From assembly GCA_002877875.1 (NCBI GenBank), contig PNIE01000091.1, positions 1-16,966 of the forward strand: a DNA stretch of 16,966 bases, in the 5' to 3' direction. The notes beneath the pieces were generated by a model that searched no databases, was not told the origin of the DNA, and saw nothing but the letters and a program-made list of their open reading frames with translations. A program made the position numbers and the translations under genes. This document shows, in pieces, positions 1 to 7,042 of this stretch (positions within the stretch are counted from its first letter, which is position 1; each line of letters begins with the position of its first letter). The DNA is from Caldimicrobium thiodismutans (GTDB lineage: Bacteria > Desulfobacterota > Thermodesulfobacteria > Thermodesulfobacteriales > Thermodesulfobacteriaceae).

Positions 1-789
1 AATCCTTCCTTTTTTGGTCATACCTCTTCCCTTTTTGCTTTTAAGGTTTCAGAAGTTAATCTTTCTCAGGCTATAGAGGTTATAAATTCTCATCCAGGGG
101 TAAGTCATAATTATTTGAGAAACCATGAATTTAACTTGTGGTTTATTTTGGTTGTGCCTCCTTACAAAAATCTATTGGAAGAGGCTGAAGAACTATTCAT
201 TAAAAGCAGAGCTAAAGATTATCTTTATCTACCCATTGTAAAGGTTTTTAAAATTGCTGCCATCTTTAATCTTGAAGATCAGAATAGTGAGGTAAATAGT
301 GAGGAAATACATCAAGGAGAAAATTTCTATAATTTTACTGAGAGGGATATAAAATTTGTAAAGATTCTCCAAACTCCTCTTCCATTAGTTTCAGAGCCCT
401 TTAAAGAACTCGCTAAATTAATTTCCTGTAAAGAAGAAGAAATATTTGAATGGCTTTTAAGGATGAAAGAAAAGGGTGGCCTTAGAAGATATGCTGGCCT
501 TTTTAAACATCAAAGACTTGGGTTCAAAAAGAATGTTATGGTTGCTTGGAAAGTAAACGAGGAGAGGCTTGAAGAGATTGGTAAAGCTCTTTCAAAATAT
601 TCTTTCATAACTCACTGTTATTTAAGAAAATCCTATCCTCATTGGCCTTACAATATTTACACTATGTGCCATTTCAAAGAGAGAGAAAAAATAGAAGAGA
701 TAGCTCAAGAAATAGGGATTAAAGATTATCTTCCCTTAGAGACTGTAAAAGAACTAAAAAAGATTCGCTTACAACTTTTTTATAACTAA
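1..789 (+). CDS. Siroheme decarboxylase, fused AhbA-AhbB-like protein (5' partial)
   Basis: The reading frame is open from base 1, so the gene starts upstream; TTG at 115 is internal and not a start. The 262 visible codons hold two Lrp/AsnC-like siroheme-decarboxylase modules. The first lacks its N-terminal helix-turn-helix but keeps the effector-type half, with HPGVSHNYLRNHEFNLWF (codons 31-48 of the visible part), typical of AhbA/NirD-type subunits. The second is complete: an HTH beginning near TERDIKFVKIL, the GLRRYAGLFKHQRLGF segment, and CYLRKSYPHWPYNIYTM, typical of AhbB. In the family, AhbA and AhbB together decarboxylate siroheme to didecarboxysiroheme for the alternative heme pathway; related NirDL proteins serve heme d1. 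The two modules are usually separate genes of about 150-170 residues in sulfate reducers. The final TAA overlaps the convergent TauE gene by 4 bp. Family assignment is firm; heme versus d1 pathway is inferred from the likely organism. Confidence 0.85.
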   Translation, partial: NPSFFGHTSSLFAFKVSEVNLSQAIEVINSHPGVSHNYLRNHEFNLWFILVVPPYKNLLEEAEELFIKSRAKDYLYLPIVKVFKIAAIFNLEDQNSEVNSEEIHQGENFYNFTERDIKFVKILQTPLPLVSEPFKELAKLISCKEEEIFEWLLRMKEKGGLRRYAGLFKHQRLGFKKNVMVAWKVNEERLEEIGKALSKYSFITHCYLRKSYPHWPYNIYTMCHFKEREKIEEIAQEIGIKDYLPLETVKELKKIRLQLFYN

Positions 790-1664
790 GCTTTGAAGAA
801 AAATTGATAAATATACTGTAAGGAAATATAAAAGAGGATTAAGCTAAGAATTAGACGAATTAGTTTTTGAGGAAATCTTTTCTGAAGCTTTGCTCCGAAA
901 TAAAGACCAATAGCCCCTCCTAATCCGAAAAGAAAACCCAGCCAAAAATCTGGGCCATTTCCTCCAAGGGTATATACTATTACTCCAAGAATAGAGGTAA
1001 GAAAGGTTCCAAATAAAGTGGCTCCTGCAAAGACATAGGGTGGAAGATGGAAAAAGGCCAACAAAATTGGTGCCATAACTGCTCCTCCACCAATTCCGTA
1101 AATTCCTCCAACAACCCCAATAAGAAAGGAAATTAAGATTATAAAAGGTGTATTGAGGGAATAGATTTGGCCACCGTACTCAAAGAGGAGTTTGTGAAAA
1201 TTGAAAGTAATGGTTTTAGGAGGAGTTGGAGAAAAAGAGGTCTCTTTTGGTGGAAAAAGGAGATCATAAAAAAGCTTAATTCCTATGAAAAGAAGCACCA
1301 AGCCCACAAGAAGTTTAAAATTTTTAATATTTTGAAAGAAATTCACTCTTAAAAAATAACCTATAATAACCCCTGGAAAGGTGCCAAGGGTGATAATAAC
1401 TGTCAAAGGACCGTAAAAGCGTTTTTCTTTCCAATACCTATATACTCCACTTGGAATAGCAATTACGTTGTAAAGATGGTTGGTTGCACTCACAGAAGGA
1501 GAAGTAAAACCAAGGATATTTATTTGAAAAGGCAGAAGCAAAAATGCCCCACTTACACCTCCTGTGGCACAGAAAAAAGAGAGGATGAAGGAAAAAAGGG
1601 GTGGTATAAAAAGGTAAGTCTTAACTTTTGAGACGGGAAATTCTAAAAGAAGAAAATCTAACAT
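786..1664 (-). CDS. TauE/SafE family sulfite/organosulfonate exporter-like permease
   Basis: A 292-residue, strongly hydrophobic integral membrane protein with about eight predicted membrane segments. The first repeat carries ATGGVSGAFLLLPFQ (residues 33-47) followed by GFTSPSVSATNHLYNV. The second carries the family's glycine-rich GGIYGIGGGAVMAPIL (residues 186-201). These paired motifs are characteristic of TauE/SafE (former DUF81) transporters, which are thought to export sulfite, sulfoacetate or other small anions; the substrate here cannot be read from sequence. A polar loop at about 138-165 separates the two halves. The gene starts 4 nt after the stop of the upstream M48 peptidase gene on the same strand, so the two are probably cotranscribed. 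No strong Shine-Dalgarno precedes the ATG, which fits translational coupling. The stop codon shares CTAA (786-789) with the convergent upstream gene. Confidence 0.88.
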   Translation of the reverse strand: MLDFLLLEFPVSKVKTYLFIPPLFSFILSFFCATGGVSGAFLLLPFQINILGFTSPSVSATNHLYNVIAIPSGVYRYWKEKRFYGPLTVIITLGTFPGVIIGYFLRVNFFQNIKNFKLLVGLVLLFIGIKLFYDLLFPPKETSFSPTPPKTITFNFHKLLFEYGGQIYSLNTPFIILISFLIGVVGGIYGIGGGAVMAPILLAFFHLPPYVFAGATLFGTFLTSILGVIVYTLGGNGPDFWLGFLFGLGGAIGLYFGAKLQKRFPQKLIRLILSLILFYISLQYIYQFFFKA

Positions 1665-1668
1665 CGCA

Positions 1669-2934
1669 TTACCGAAGCCTTTGATATCTTATGTAGCAAT
1701 CCTGATACCAAGAGGCATTTTTAGGCCCAATCTCTAAGGCCTTTTTATAGTTTGCAAGGGCTTGGGAATAATTCTGAAGATTTTCATAGTTTCTTCCACA
1801 ATAATAATAGGTTGAACCCTCAAAGGGAACGAGAGCTTTGGCTTTTTCGAAATAGTGAAGTGAGTCTTTCCAATTATTTAGAGCAAATTCAGATAAACCT
1901 GCTAAATAATAGCCTGAGAACAAATCAGGATTATATTTCAAGGCAGTAAGGGCATAGTTTTTTGCTGATAAATAATCTTTGTTCTTAAATTTTAAGCGAG
2001 AGAGATTAATAAGGGCTGGAATGTTTTTAGGATAGAGTTCTATGGCCTTGAGAAAATAGATTTCAGCCTTTGAATAATCTCTTTCTTGTAAAGCTTTTTT
2101 TCCTTTTTTGACTTCCTCAAAGGAAGGTTGGGTTTCCTTTAAAAGGGATAAAATTTCTTGAAAAGAGGAGGAATCTTTTATGAATGAACCTGAAGGCTTC
2201 AAGGTAGATAGCTTTTTTTCCCATTCTTTTATACGTGTTTCTGGAAGAGGGTGTGTTGAAAGCCATTCAGGAGGTCTTGTCTCACTCATTTTTTTAAATT
2301 TCTCAAAGACTCTAAGCATTCCCTCTGGGGAATAGTGAGCTTTGAGAAGAAGATAAAAGCCAGTTTCATCAGCCTCTTTTTCCTGATCTCTGCTGAATTT
2401 AAGACTCAAAAGCCCAGCAGAAATTTGTCCTAATTGGAAAAGAAGCTCCCCTGTTAGATTTTGAGGCAAAAGGTAGGAACCAATTTGAAGAAGTAAGTTT
2501 AAAGCTAATTGTTTTTCCACAAATTTAGCATGATGTCTTCTTTCTATGTGACCTATTTCATGAGCAAGAATGCCTGCAAGTTCACTCTCCGAATTAAGGG
2601 TAAGAAAAATTCCTCGCGTTATTACTACAGGACCACCTGGTAAGGCAAAGGCATTTATAACCTCAGAATTAACTAGATAAAAGTTAAATGGAACTTTACG
2701 TTCAGCATGCTGAGCTATTCTTTTTCCAAGATTTTGAAGATAGTTCTGAACTCTTTCTTCAGGATAAAGCCCCTCAAATTCGTCGATTGAGATTGGTAAA
2801 TATAGTTTTCCAAGTTCGATTTCTTTTTCTTGAGGAAGAAGAGTAAAGGCACTATTTTCTCGGGCGCAAGATGTAAAAATAACTAAAATCAAAAGAGTTG
2901 ATAGATAGAATTTTGTAAATTGCAAGACCTTCAT
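1669..2934 (-). CDS. Lipoprotein M48-family zinc metallopeptidase with C-terminal TPR repeats (BepA/YfgC-like)
   Basis: A 421-residue predicted envelope protease. The N-terminus is a lipoprotein signal with lipobox FTSC and the lipidated cysteine at position 23, which also supports the chosen ATG. The catalytic HEIGH motif is at residues 125-129 (His125, Glu126, His129), and the third zinc ligand is Glu187 in the EKEADETG stretch. The HPLPETRI signature at 228-235 is typical of M48 proteins of the BepA/LoiP group. Residues of about 275-410 form tandem tetratricopeptide repeats (for example YSKAEIYFLKAIELYPKN and YSQALANYKKALEIGPKN). Family members act in the periplasm on misfolded outer-membrane proteins; the TPR part binds clients or the assembly machinery. 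It is the first gene of a two-gene unit with the TauE/SafE permease. No clear Shine-Dalgarno is visible before the ATG. Confidence 0.88.
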   Translation of the reverse strand: MKVLQFTKFYLSTLLILVIFTSCARENSAFTLLPQEKEIELGKLYLPISIDEFEGLYPEERVQNYLQNLGKRIAQHAERKVPFNFYLVNSEVINAFALPGGPVVITRGIFLTLNSESELAGILAHEIGHIERRHHAKFVEKQLALNLLLQIGSYLLPQNLTGELLFQLGQISAGLLSLKFSRDQEKEADETGFYLLLKAHYSPEGMLRVFEKFKKMSETRPPEWLSTHPLPETRIKEWEKKLSTLKPSGSFIKDSSSFQEILSLLKETQPSFEEVKKGKKALQERDYSKAEIYFLKAIELYPKNIPALINLSRLKFKNKDYLSAKNYALTALKYNPDLFSGYYLAGLSEFALNNWKDSLHYFEKAKALVPFEGSTYYYCGRNYENLQNYSQALANYKKALEIGPKNASWYQDCYIRYQRLR

Positions 2935-3155
2935 ATAAAGGATGATTTTAATTAAAAAGAAAAATTAGACAAGAGAAACTTTTCTTGATACTAAAATCAA
3001 AAAATAAAACCAAAAAGGTGAAGATTATAAATGGGATTTTATAAAAAGAAGCATTTGGGAAAAAAATTGAAAAATTATCAAAGAAACTGATATGTTAAAA
3101 TAAAAATTCTGGATTTTACTGGTTAAAATAAATTTCTCAAATTTAATTAAGGATC

Positions 3156-3181
3156 TTGACAAATGAAATTTATGATATAAT
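3156..3181 (+). promoter_or_regulatory. Candidate promoter of the speD-led gene run
   Basis: A perfect TTGACA (3156-3161) is followed by TGATATAAT (3173-3181), an extended -10 with a perfect TATAAT at 3176-3181. The spacer between the two hexamers is only 14 bp, shorter than the usual 16-18. Either the extended -10 acts largely without the -35, or a shifted -10 (TAATTT at 3178-3183, 16-bp spacer) is used. Transcription would start near 3188, giving a leader of roughly 38 nt before the speD ATG. Confidence 0.5.
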
Positions 3182-3211
3182 TTATAGCCCGTCTTTTAGG
3201 TACTAATTTTC

Positions 3212-3219
3212 AGGGGGTG
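3212..3219 (+). promoter_or_regulatory. Ribosome binding site deciding the speD start
   Basis: AGGGGGTG matches the anti-Shine-Dalgarno along its whole length with one G:U pair and lies 6 nt before ATG 3226. An in-frame GTG at 3217 falls inside this site and is therefore unlikely to be the start. Confidence 0.6.
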
Positions 3220-3225
3220 GGAGAA

Positions 3226-3672
3226 ATGAAAAATACAGAAAAAATGGAATTTGGGTTTGGGCAGCATCTTATTTTAGATGGATATGGTGCAAGTAGAGAA
3301 AAATTAATGGATCTTGATTTTATTTACAACTTTCTGAATAAGTATCCCGAAGATATAGAAATGACTAAAATTATGCCCCCCTATGTTTTTAAATATTATG
3401 CACCTAATCCTGAAGATTGGGGAATTTCCGGCTTTGTAATTATAGCTGAAAGCCATATAAGTATTCATACCTTTCCAGAAAAATTATATTTAAGTGTAGA
3501 CATCTTTTCTTGCAAGCCCTTTAACGTAGACAAAGCTATTCAGGATATTACTGAGATGTTTGAAATTAAAAAGAGTGAGATAAGGCTTCTTGATAGGGGC
3601 CTTGAATTTCCTCGCTCCATAAGAGCTGTGGAGAATTTCATTCGTATAGAAAGGAAAAATATTTTTCTTTAA
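3226..3672 (+). CDS. speD: S-adenosylmethionine decarboxylase proenzyme (class 1B, SpeD/SpeH type)
   Basis: A 148-residue cytosolic enzyme that makes decarboxylated S-adenosylmethionine, the aminopropyl donor for spermidine. The self-processing site is the Glu75-Ser76 bond in AESHISIHTFPE; Ser76 would become the pyruvoyl cofactor of the alpha chain. Downstream His81 and Cys96 (DIFSCKPF) match the processing and catalytic residues of the Thermotoga/Bacillus class-1B enzymes. The length is close to the class norm of about 120-140. The ATG at 3226 is preferred over GTG 3217 because the Shine-Dalgarno AGGGGGTG covers that GTG. The agmatinase gene follows after 3 nt, so the two steps of polyamine synthesis are co-transcribed. 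No spermidine synthase (speE) is in the window. Confidence 0.95.
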   Translation: MKNTEKMEFGFGQHLILDGYGASREKLMDLDFIYNFLNKYPEDIEMTKIMPPYVFKYYAPNPEDWGISGFVIIAESHISIHTFPEKLYLSVDIFSCKPFNVDKAIQDITEMFEIKKSEIRLLDRGLEFPRSIRAVENFIRIERKNIFL

Positions 3673-3675
3673 AAA

Positions 3676-4554
3676 ATGAAGCTCTCCTTTCTTGGGCTAC
3701 CTGACCATCCCAAGGCTCGGGTAGCCCTAATTCCTGTTCCCTTTGAATTAACCACAACTTGGTTAAAAGGCACAAAGGAGGCTCCTTTTGAAATCCTAAA
3801 GGTAAGTGCCCAACTTGAATTTTTTGATGAAGAAACAAGAAGTTCTCCTCAGGAAGATCTTGGATTTTATACCTATCCCTTAGAGGAGTTTCCTCTTAAT
3901 GTCCATAAAGCTTTAGAAAAAATTGAGGATTTAACTCATAGAGCTTTAAAGGAAAAATTTTTTCCTATCCTTGTTGGAGGAGAGCACACTATCACTTATG
4001 GAGCTGTAAAAGCCTTAAAAGCCTATTATCCCGATCTCAAGGTGCTTCATCTTGATGCCCATCTTGATTTCAGAAAAACCTACCTTGAAGATGAATTTAA
4101 TCATGCTACTGTTCTCAGAAAAATTTATGAACTCTCCATTCCTACTTTGAGTGTTGGCATAAGAGCTATCTCAAAAGAGGAATTTGAAGAGGCAGAATTT
4201 TTAGGTCTTTCAATAATATATTCTTATGAAATTTATAATTCCTTTGAGAGAGTTCTTAAAAAGATAGAGGAATTTCTTAAAGAAGGGAGTATCTATCTTA
4301 CTCTTGATATGGATGTCCTTGATCCAAGCTTAGCTCCAGGAGTTGGAACTCCTGAGCCTGGTGGTTTACTTTGGTTTCAAATTCTTGAGATTCTTAAGAG
4401 GGTTTCTCAAGCTAAAATTGTGGGTCTGGATATAGTTGAAACCAGGCCTATTTCAGGATATCCTTTTACAGAATTTTTGGCAGCCAAGATTATTTATAAA
4501 TTTTCAGCCTATCTTACGGTTTATAATAAATGGATAAAGAAAAGTGAGTCTTAG
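3676..4554 (+). CDS. speB: Agmatinase family ureohydrolase
   Basis: A 292-residue ureohydrolase of the arginase/agmatinase fold. All binuclear manganese ligands are visible: His104 in GGEHTI, Asp127/His129/Asp131 in LDAHLDF, and Asp211/Asp213 in TLDMDVLDP, followed by the signature PGVGTPEPGG (221-230). FNHATVLRKI (141-150) resembles the agmatinase-type substrate loop rather than arginase. The expected reaction is agmatine to putrescine plus urea. In thermophiles lacking a conventional route, close relatives hydrolyse N1-aminopropylagmatine to spermidine instead, and adjacency to speD makes that alternative possible. The start lies 3 nt after speD with no clear Shine-Dalgarno. The 3' end overlaps the next gene by 11 bp. 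Confidence 0.92.
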   Translation: MKLSFLGLPDHPKARVALIPVPFELTTTWLKGTKEAPFEILKVSAQLEFFDEETRSSPQEDLGFYTYPLEEFPLNVHKALEKIEDLTHRALKEKFFPILVGGEHTITYGAVKALKAYYPDLKVLHLDAHLDFRKTYLEDEFNHATVLRKIYELSIPTLSVGIRAISKEEFEEAEFLGLSIIYSYEIYNSFERVLKKIEEFLKEGSIYLTLDMDVLDPSLAPGVGTPEPGGLLWFQILEILKRVSQAKIVGLDIVETRPISGYPFTEFLAAKIIYKFSAYLTVYNKWIKKSES

Positions 4555-5128
4555 ACACAGACTGGCCAAACTTCTTTTCGAAGCCTCCCTTTTAAAAAGG
4601 ATTGAAAGAACAGGGTATAGTTATCTTGGCACAGGAAAGGAAAATGTAGCCTCCCATTCATTTGGAGTAGTTTTTTGTACTTTTATACTGTGTAAGCTTT
4701 TTCAGGGACAAGTTAATGAGGAAAGGGCTTTAAAAATGGCTCTTCTCCATGATTTTCCTGAGGCTAGAATTGGGGATTTTAATGCTGTAAATAAACTTTA
4801 TAACCAAGCTGATGAGTTTAGAGCCTTAAAAGAGGCCTTTTTTGGCCTTTCATTTGAAGAAGAAGTGCTTAAACTATTTGAAGAGTATCGTCAAAAAGAG
4901 ACCTTAGAAGCTAAAATTGTTCATGATGCAGATACGCTTGATCTTATGGTTCAGCTTAAAGAACAAAAGGATCTCAATAATCCCTTTGCGGAGCGTTGGT
5001 TAAATTATGCCAAAAGAAGACTTATTCTTGAAGAATCTAAAAGACTTTCTGAAGCCCTTTTAGAGACAGAGTGGTGTTCCTGGTGGTTAGAAAGACTTAT
5101 CAAAGAAAAAGATGAAAAAGAGCCCTGA
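4544..5128 (+). CDS. HD-domain phosphohydrolase (YfbR/HD_3-like)
   Basis: A 194-residue single-domain HD superfamily protein. The metal-binding set is His38 in ENVASHSFGVVF, His69-Asp70 in ALLHDFPEARIGD, and an aspartate in IVHDADTLDL (Asp128 or Asp130). The spacing and the HDxPEA...GD pattern resemble bacterial 5'-deoxynucleotidases such as YfbR and other HD_3 proteins, which remove phosphate from nucleoside monophosphates. The exact substrate cannot be read. The GTG start lies inside the end of speB (11-bp overlap) and the 3' end overlaps the next gene by 17 bp, consistent with translational coupling. It is the central gene of a run that also includes a PPP-type phosphatase and a Ppx/GppA-type phosphatase. 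Confidence 0.82.
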   Translation: MSLRHRLAKLLFEASLLKRIERTGYSYLGTGKENVASHSFGVVFCTFILCKLFQGQVNEERALKMALLHDFPEARIGDFNAVNKLYNQADEFRALKEAFFGLSFEEEVLKLFEEYRQKETLEAKIVHDADTLDLMVQLKEQKDLNNPFAERWLNYAKRRLILEESKRLSEALLETEWCSWWLERLIKEKDEKEP

Positions 5129-6119
5129 AGATTGCCTCCACTGTGGAAAATGCATTGTTTCCTGCCCCAGTTATCGCCTCTTTCTAAATGAAAATTTTAG
5201 CCCAAGAGGAAGAAATCTATTATTTTCTAGAAATTTTGATTCTATTGCCTTAGATTTTTGCCTTTTTTGTGAAAATTGTAAAGAGGTTTGTCCCCAGGGA
5301 CTAAGTTTTCCTGAATTTTATCTTAGAAAGGTCCTTAAAGAGAAGGGATATCCCTGGCCTTATCTTTCAGATTCTTTAACTCTCCTTTATTTCCACCCAG
5401 AGGGGAAAAAACTTTATAAGAAATTTAGTCCTGAGAGCATTAAATTCTTTAAAAAAGGCGATTTTTATATTTATCTTTCCTGCGGGTTAAAACATCTCTA
5501 TCCTCAAGCTCTCTTTAATTTTTTAGAAAAAATCAAGGCCTTTGGATTTAAAGCTCATATTCCAATGGATCAGGATTGCTGTGGAATAATTCATGTCACT
5601 CTTAAAGCCAGAGAAACTTTGAAAAAATTTGCTATAAAAAAACTTGGTTATTTTGAAGAGAAAAAGCCTGTAGTGACCTTTTGTGCCACTTGTTACTGGA
5701 TGTTAAAAAGGGTCTATCCTCTTCTTTTTGAGGGTGAAAAAGAGGAAGAGGAATTTATAAGCCTTTCTGAAAGGACTTATTTTGTTTCAGATTTTATGAT
5801 AGAGTATCTGAATATAGAGCCCTCTTTTAAAAAGAACAAGGCTATTTTATATCACCTTCCTTGCCACCTTAAAAATGACTTGACTTTTCAGAAAAGGACA
5901 TTAAAAAAATTATTAGAAAATGTTTCTGAGACTTGCTGTGGCTCAGCTAAGTTAACCCTTTGGGTGAGAGGTTTTCAAAAGGAATATTCCAAATTTTGGA
6001 AGAGGGATCTTTTTGGCAAAAGTTTTATTGCAACTGCCTGTACGGGTTGTTACTTAAATTTTAGCCTTCAGATTAGGAGACCTCCTGAAATAAAGCACTG
6101 GATTGAACTAATTGAATGA
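5112..6119 (+). CDS. GlcF/HdrD-like (Fe-S)-binding protein with CCG domains
   Basis: A 335-residue protein. The N-terminus has two ferredoxin-type [4Fe-4S] motifs: C8-C11-C14-C18 (CLHCGKCIVSCP) and C50-C53-C56-C60 (CLFCENCKEVCP). The C-terminal part has two cysteine-rich CCG-type modules: Cys156-Cys157 with Cys191/Cys194 (CATC), and Cys251, Cys275-Cys276 with Cys310/Cys313 (CTGC). This is the layout of GlcF, the Fe-S subunit of glycolate/D-lactate oxidase, and of HdrD-like electron-transfer subunits. No FAD-linked GlcD/E partner is encoded nearby, so the electron donor and acceptor are unknown. It overlaps the HD gene by 17 bp and the radical SAM gene by 4 bp (ATGA), which indicates tight coupling with the latter. 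GlcF itself is longer (about 400 residues), so calling it glycolate oxidase would overreach. Confidence 0.85.
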   Translation: MKKSPEDCLHCGKCIVSCPSYRLFLNENFSPRGRNLLFSRNFDSIALDFCLFCENCKEVCPQGLSFPEFYLRKVLKEKGYPWPYLSDSLTLLYFHPEGKKLYKKFSPESIKFFKKGDFYIYLSCGLKHLYPQALFNFLEKIKAFGFKAHIPMDQDCCGIIHVTLKARETLKKFAIKKLGYFEEKKPVVTFCATCYWMLKRVYPLLFEGEKEEEEFISLSERTYFVSDFMIEYLNIEPSFKKNKAILYHLPCHLKNDLTFQKRTLKKLLENVSETCCGSAKLTLWVRGFQKEYSKFWKRDLFGKSFIATACTGCYLNFSLQIRRPPEIKHWIELIE

Positions 6120-7042
6120 AAAAGTATCCCTCCTATCTTGAACTTCTTGAAAAGGGAGAATTAGATAAAAGGATTGAGGCTCTTTATGAGAGAATGAGTC
6201 CCTGTCGTCTTTGCCCTCATGAATGTAAAGTTGATAGATTAAGGGGAGAAAAGGGGTTCTGTAAGGTTGGTGATAAGCCTATAGTTTCCAGTTATGGCCC
6301 CCATTTTGGAGAAGAAAGGCCTCTTGTTGGTACTAATGGGTCTGGCACAATTTTTTTTACATGGTGTAATATGGCTTGTGTATACTGTCAAAATTGGGAA
6401 ATAAGTCATCTCGGTGAAGGAGATGAAATTACTGTTGAAGACCTTGCTAAAATTATGCTCATTCTTCAGGTCTGGGGTTGTCATAATATTAATCTTGTTA
6501 CTCCTACTCATCAAATTGCCTTTATAGTGGAGGCTATAAAAATAGCTGCTGAAAAGGGATTAAATCTTCCCATAGTTTATAATTGTGGAGGCTATGAATC
6601 CCTTGAGACTCTAAGATTTCTTGAGGGTATTATAGACATTTATATGCCCGATATCAAATATATGGATGAAAAAGTAGCTTTAAGACTGTCTAAGGTGAAG
6701 AATTATCCTCAAATAGTTAAAGAGGCTGTAAAGGAGATGCATCGCCAGGTAGGTGATCTTGTCATAGAGGGTGGGATTGCTAAAAGAGGCTTAATTATAA
6801 GACATCTTGTTTTGCCAGGTGATCTCTCTCAAACTGAAGAAGTCATAAAGTTTGTGGCAAAAGAGCTCTCCTCTAATACTTATTTTAATCTTATGGACCA
6901 ATACAGACCATGTGGAGAGGCTTGGAAATATCCACCTCTTGATAGACTAATTACTGAAGAAGAATGGACTAGAGCTTTACAATTGGCCTATCAATATGGG
7001 CTTAAAAGGCTTGACGATAGAAGGGCTAGATTCTGGGACTAA
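6116..7042 (+). CDS. Radical SAM protein, PflX-like (COG1313-type)
   Basis: A 308-residue radical SAM protein. The SAM/[4Fe-4S] motif is Cys84-x3-Cys88-x2-Cys91 (CNMACVYCQNWEIS), resembling pyruvate formate-lyase activating enzymes. An additional N-terminal cysteine cluster (Cys30, Cys33, Cys37, Cys49; CRLCPHECKVDR) and the C-terminal MDQYRPCGEAW segment are typical of the PflX/COG1313 family, whose substrate is not established. No glycyl-radical enzyme gene is in the window, so a role as an activase for a neighbour is not supported. The start codon overlaps the preceding Fe-S protein gene (ATGA), suggesting functional or at least translational coupling. The last 47 bp overlap the proposed start of the phosphatase gene. 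Confidence 0.87.
   Translation: MKKYPSYLELLEKGELDKRIEALYERMSPCRLCPHECKVDRLRGEKGFCKVGDKPIVSSYGPHFGEERPLVGTNGSGTIFFTWCNMACVYCQNWEISHLGEGDEITVEDLAKIMLILQVWGCHNINLVTPTHQIAFIVEAIKIAAEKGLNLPIVYNCGGYESLETLRFLEGIIDIYMPDIKYMDEKVALRLSKVKNYPQIVKEAVKEMHRQVGDLVIEGGIAKRGLIIRHLVLPGDLSQTEEVIKFVAKELSSNTYFNLMDQYRPCGEAWKYPPLDRLITEEEWTRALQLAYQYGLKRLDDRRARFWD

Larger units (their letters stand above)
2935..3225. other. Divergent AT-rich intergenic region between the M48 peptidase and speD
   Basis: This is the only sizeable non-coding stretch of the window (291 bp). It is extremely AT-rich and has no credible coding sequence. It must hold the promoters for the leftward M48-TauE unit and the rightward speD run. 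On the minus strand a perfect TATAAT occurs at 3029-3024, but no good -35 lies at the right distance. An 11-bp direct repeat, GTTAAAATAAA, occurs at 3094-3104 and 3122-3132, start to start 28 bp, just upstream of the speD promoter; in such AT-rich DNA it may be chance. No terminator hairpin, riboswitch fold or RNA gene was recognised by eye. Confidence 0.6.

Noticed and set aside
115..789. Treating TTG 115 as the start of a 224-residue protein
   Set aside because: The frame is open from base 1 and the upstream codons match the AhbA family (a FGHTSSLFAFKV-type segment and HPGVSHNY), so the gene is simply cut by the window edge.
1167..1352. Small plus-strand open frame
   Set aside because: It lies antisense to the TauE/SafE gene, has no ribosome site and no recognisable features.
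1752..1949. Small plus-strand open frame
   Set aside because: It lies antisense to the TPR part of the M48 peptidase; shadow frame.
3217..3225. GTG 3217 as the speD start
   Set aside because: It lies within the Shine-Dalgarno sequence that serves ATG 3226.
2935..3225. Riboswitch or small RNA upstream of speD
   Set aside because: The leader after the likely transcription start is only about 38 nt and has no visible stable stems.
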